Part shown: positions 6,917-7,377 of the stretch, one piece after another
Numbering within the stretch: position 1 is the stretch's first letter
Layout: each line of letters opens with the position of its first letter
Source: an uncultured Bacteroides sp.
GTDB taxonomy: Bacteria > Bacteroidota > Bacteroidia > Bacteroidales > Bacteroidaceae
Direction: 5' to 3'
DNA length: 7,377 nt
Assembly: GCA_934716785.1 (NCBI GenBank)
Contig: CAKUYM010000213.1
Coordinates: 1-7,377, forward strand
Translations under genes and position numbers: made by a program
Notes under the pieces: generated by a model
Databases searched by the model: none
Told to the model about the DNA's origin: nothing
Seen by the model: only the letters and a program-made list of their open reading frames with translations

Positions 6917-7002
6917 AGTTAAATCCGTTTAGTCAAATCTGCTTAGTCAGTCAAGTCGTGTCTTAGCCAGGTCGTGTTCCAGTCAAGTCGTGTCTTAGTC
7001 CG
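6917..7002. repeat. Short degenerate tandem repeat array between HU-like and amidase genes
   Basis: Two 14-base units (6917-6930 agttaaatccgttt, 6931-6944 agtcaaatctgctt) and a 4-base stub are followed by three 16-base units. The first and third are agtcaagtcgtgtctt (6949-6964 and 6981-6996), identical to each other. The middle unit (6965-6980) differs at five positions. A further partial agtcc follows. Including flanks, a 19-base exact direct repeat occurs at 6948-6966 and 6980-6998. No reading frame uses the array, so it is a noncoding spacer. It could be slippage-derived or a set of binding sites. Confidence 0.75.
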
Positions 7003-7007
7003 AATTA

Positions 7008-7020
7008 ACTCTGATAGAGT
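7008..7020 (-). terminator. Small hairpin after the HU-like gene (weak candidate terminator)
   Basis: ACTCT-ATC-AGAGT forms a five-base-pair stem with a three-base loop, 49 bases past the HU stop on the minus strand, followed by TAATT. The stem is short and AT-rich and the T-run is poor, so it may only attenuate transcription or be chance. It sits at the edge of the tandem repeat array. Confidence 0.25.
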
Positions 7021-7068
7021 CTGTCGTCGTTTACATTTTGTGTATCATGTCATCGCATCGGGAAGCGT

Positions 7069-7377
7069 TTACGATGCCGGATTCGGTGTCTCACCGCCTC
7101 CCTCATTGCCGCCACCGCCCGACGGGTTATTGCCGTCGGAGGTACCGCCGCCATCATTGCCCGACGTGGCAACAAGCTTGTCGTAGCGGGCGCATTTGGC
7201 GCCGGTCACCATCGAGCGGGTGGCAAGGGTGCGGTTATGGTTCTTGGTCGTCGCTGGCTGGAACCGGACGGTGAGCGTGGCTTGCGCCGCGGAGACCTCC
7301 TCCGACGTTTCCACGCCGTTGCCGCGGGCCACCATCACCATGCGGAAAGTGCCGAGACCGTCCACACTCACGCTTTC
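7069..7377 (-). CDS. HU/IHF-like DNA-binding protein, C-terminal part, with Gly-rich tail
   Basis: The frame is open to the right edge, giving 102 residues of a protein whose N-terminus is outside. The visible part fits the second half of the HU-related family of Bacteroides: ESVSVDGLGTFRMVM corresponds to the conserved 'G.V.L..LGSFR' strand before the DNA-binding arm. It is followed by a charged SEEVSAA segment and LTVRFQPATTKN, the strand after the arm. The last 31 or so residues (from ATSGND) are a low-complexity tail rich in Gly, Asn, Ser and Pro with a few acidic residues, which canonical HU lacks. The role inferred from the family is nonspecific or architectural DNA binding. It is the first visible member of the HU-amidase-smalltalk cassette, 176 bases before the amidase. 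The nearest start-like codons in the window (GTG 7371) are not the true start. Codon use is strongly GC-rich. Confidence 0.85.
   Translation of the reverse strand, partial: ESVSVDGLGTFRMVMVARGNGVETSEEVSAAQATLTVRFQPATTKNHNRTLATRSMVTGAKCARYDKLVATSGNDGGGTSDGNNPSGGGGNEGGGETPNPAS

Overview
The window looks like an accessory segment of a Bacteroidales chromosome (Bacteroides, Phocaeicola or a close relative). I base this on the gene families, not on a database hit. It holds a histone-like DNA-binding protein of the Bacteroides HU/IHF-related type with a Gly-rich tail, an Amidase_2-type N-acetylmuramoyl-L-alanine amidase, a 33-residue 'smalltalk'-type peptide, and long Sec-exported RHS/YD-repeat proteins of the DUF6443 kind. 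Every gene I can support reads on the minus strand, so transcription runs from the right edge to the left edge.

Right part (about 6275-7377): the C-terminal part of the HU-like gene (cut by the window edge), a 176-bp spacer carrying a short degenerate tandem repeat, the amidase, and the tiny smalltalk gene behind a near-perfect Shine-Dalgarno. A long-stem hairpin followed by a short T-run closes this cassette. The HU and amidase genes are GC-rich, in contrast to the AT-rich RHS genes to the left.

Left and centre (1-6156): two tandem secreted RHS-related genes. The first is a SpvB/TcB-like protein with a signal peptide. It is split by a frameshift at a run of nine T residues on the coding strand (3877-3885) into a 768-residue N-terminal part and a 284-residue or longer C-terminal part. 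One extra T, two fewer T, or a -1 ribosomal slip would give a continuous 1047-residue protein. The second gene starts two bases after the stop of that C-terminal frame (TAA-CT-ATG) with a good Shine-Dalgarno. It encodes a DUF6443/RHS protein of at least 1003 residues that runs off the left edge before the expected RHS core end and variable tip.

Working model (inference): the two RHS-related proteins form a two-part YD-repeat shell comparable to TcB/TcC, made from one coupled transcript whose full expression depends on the frame at the T9 tract. The right-hand amidase lacks a signal peptide and sits beside a one-helix membrane-type peptide, which invites comparison with an endolysin/holin pair. 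The most notable points are the T9 frameshift with its coupling to the next gene, the TcB/TcC-like pairing, the amidase plus smalltalk pair, and a canonical EF-hand loop inside the amidase.
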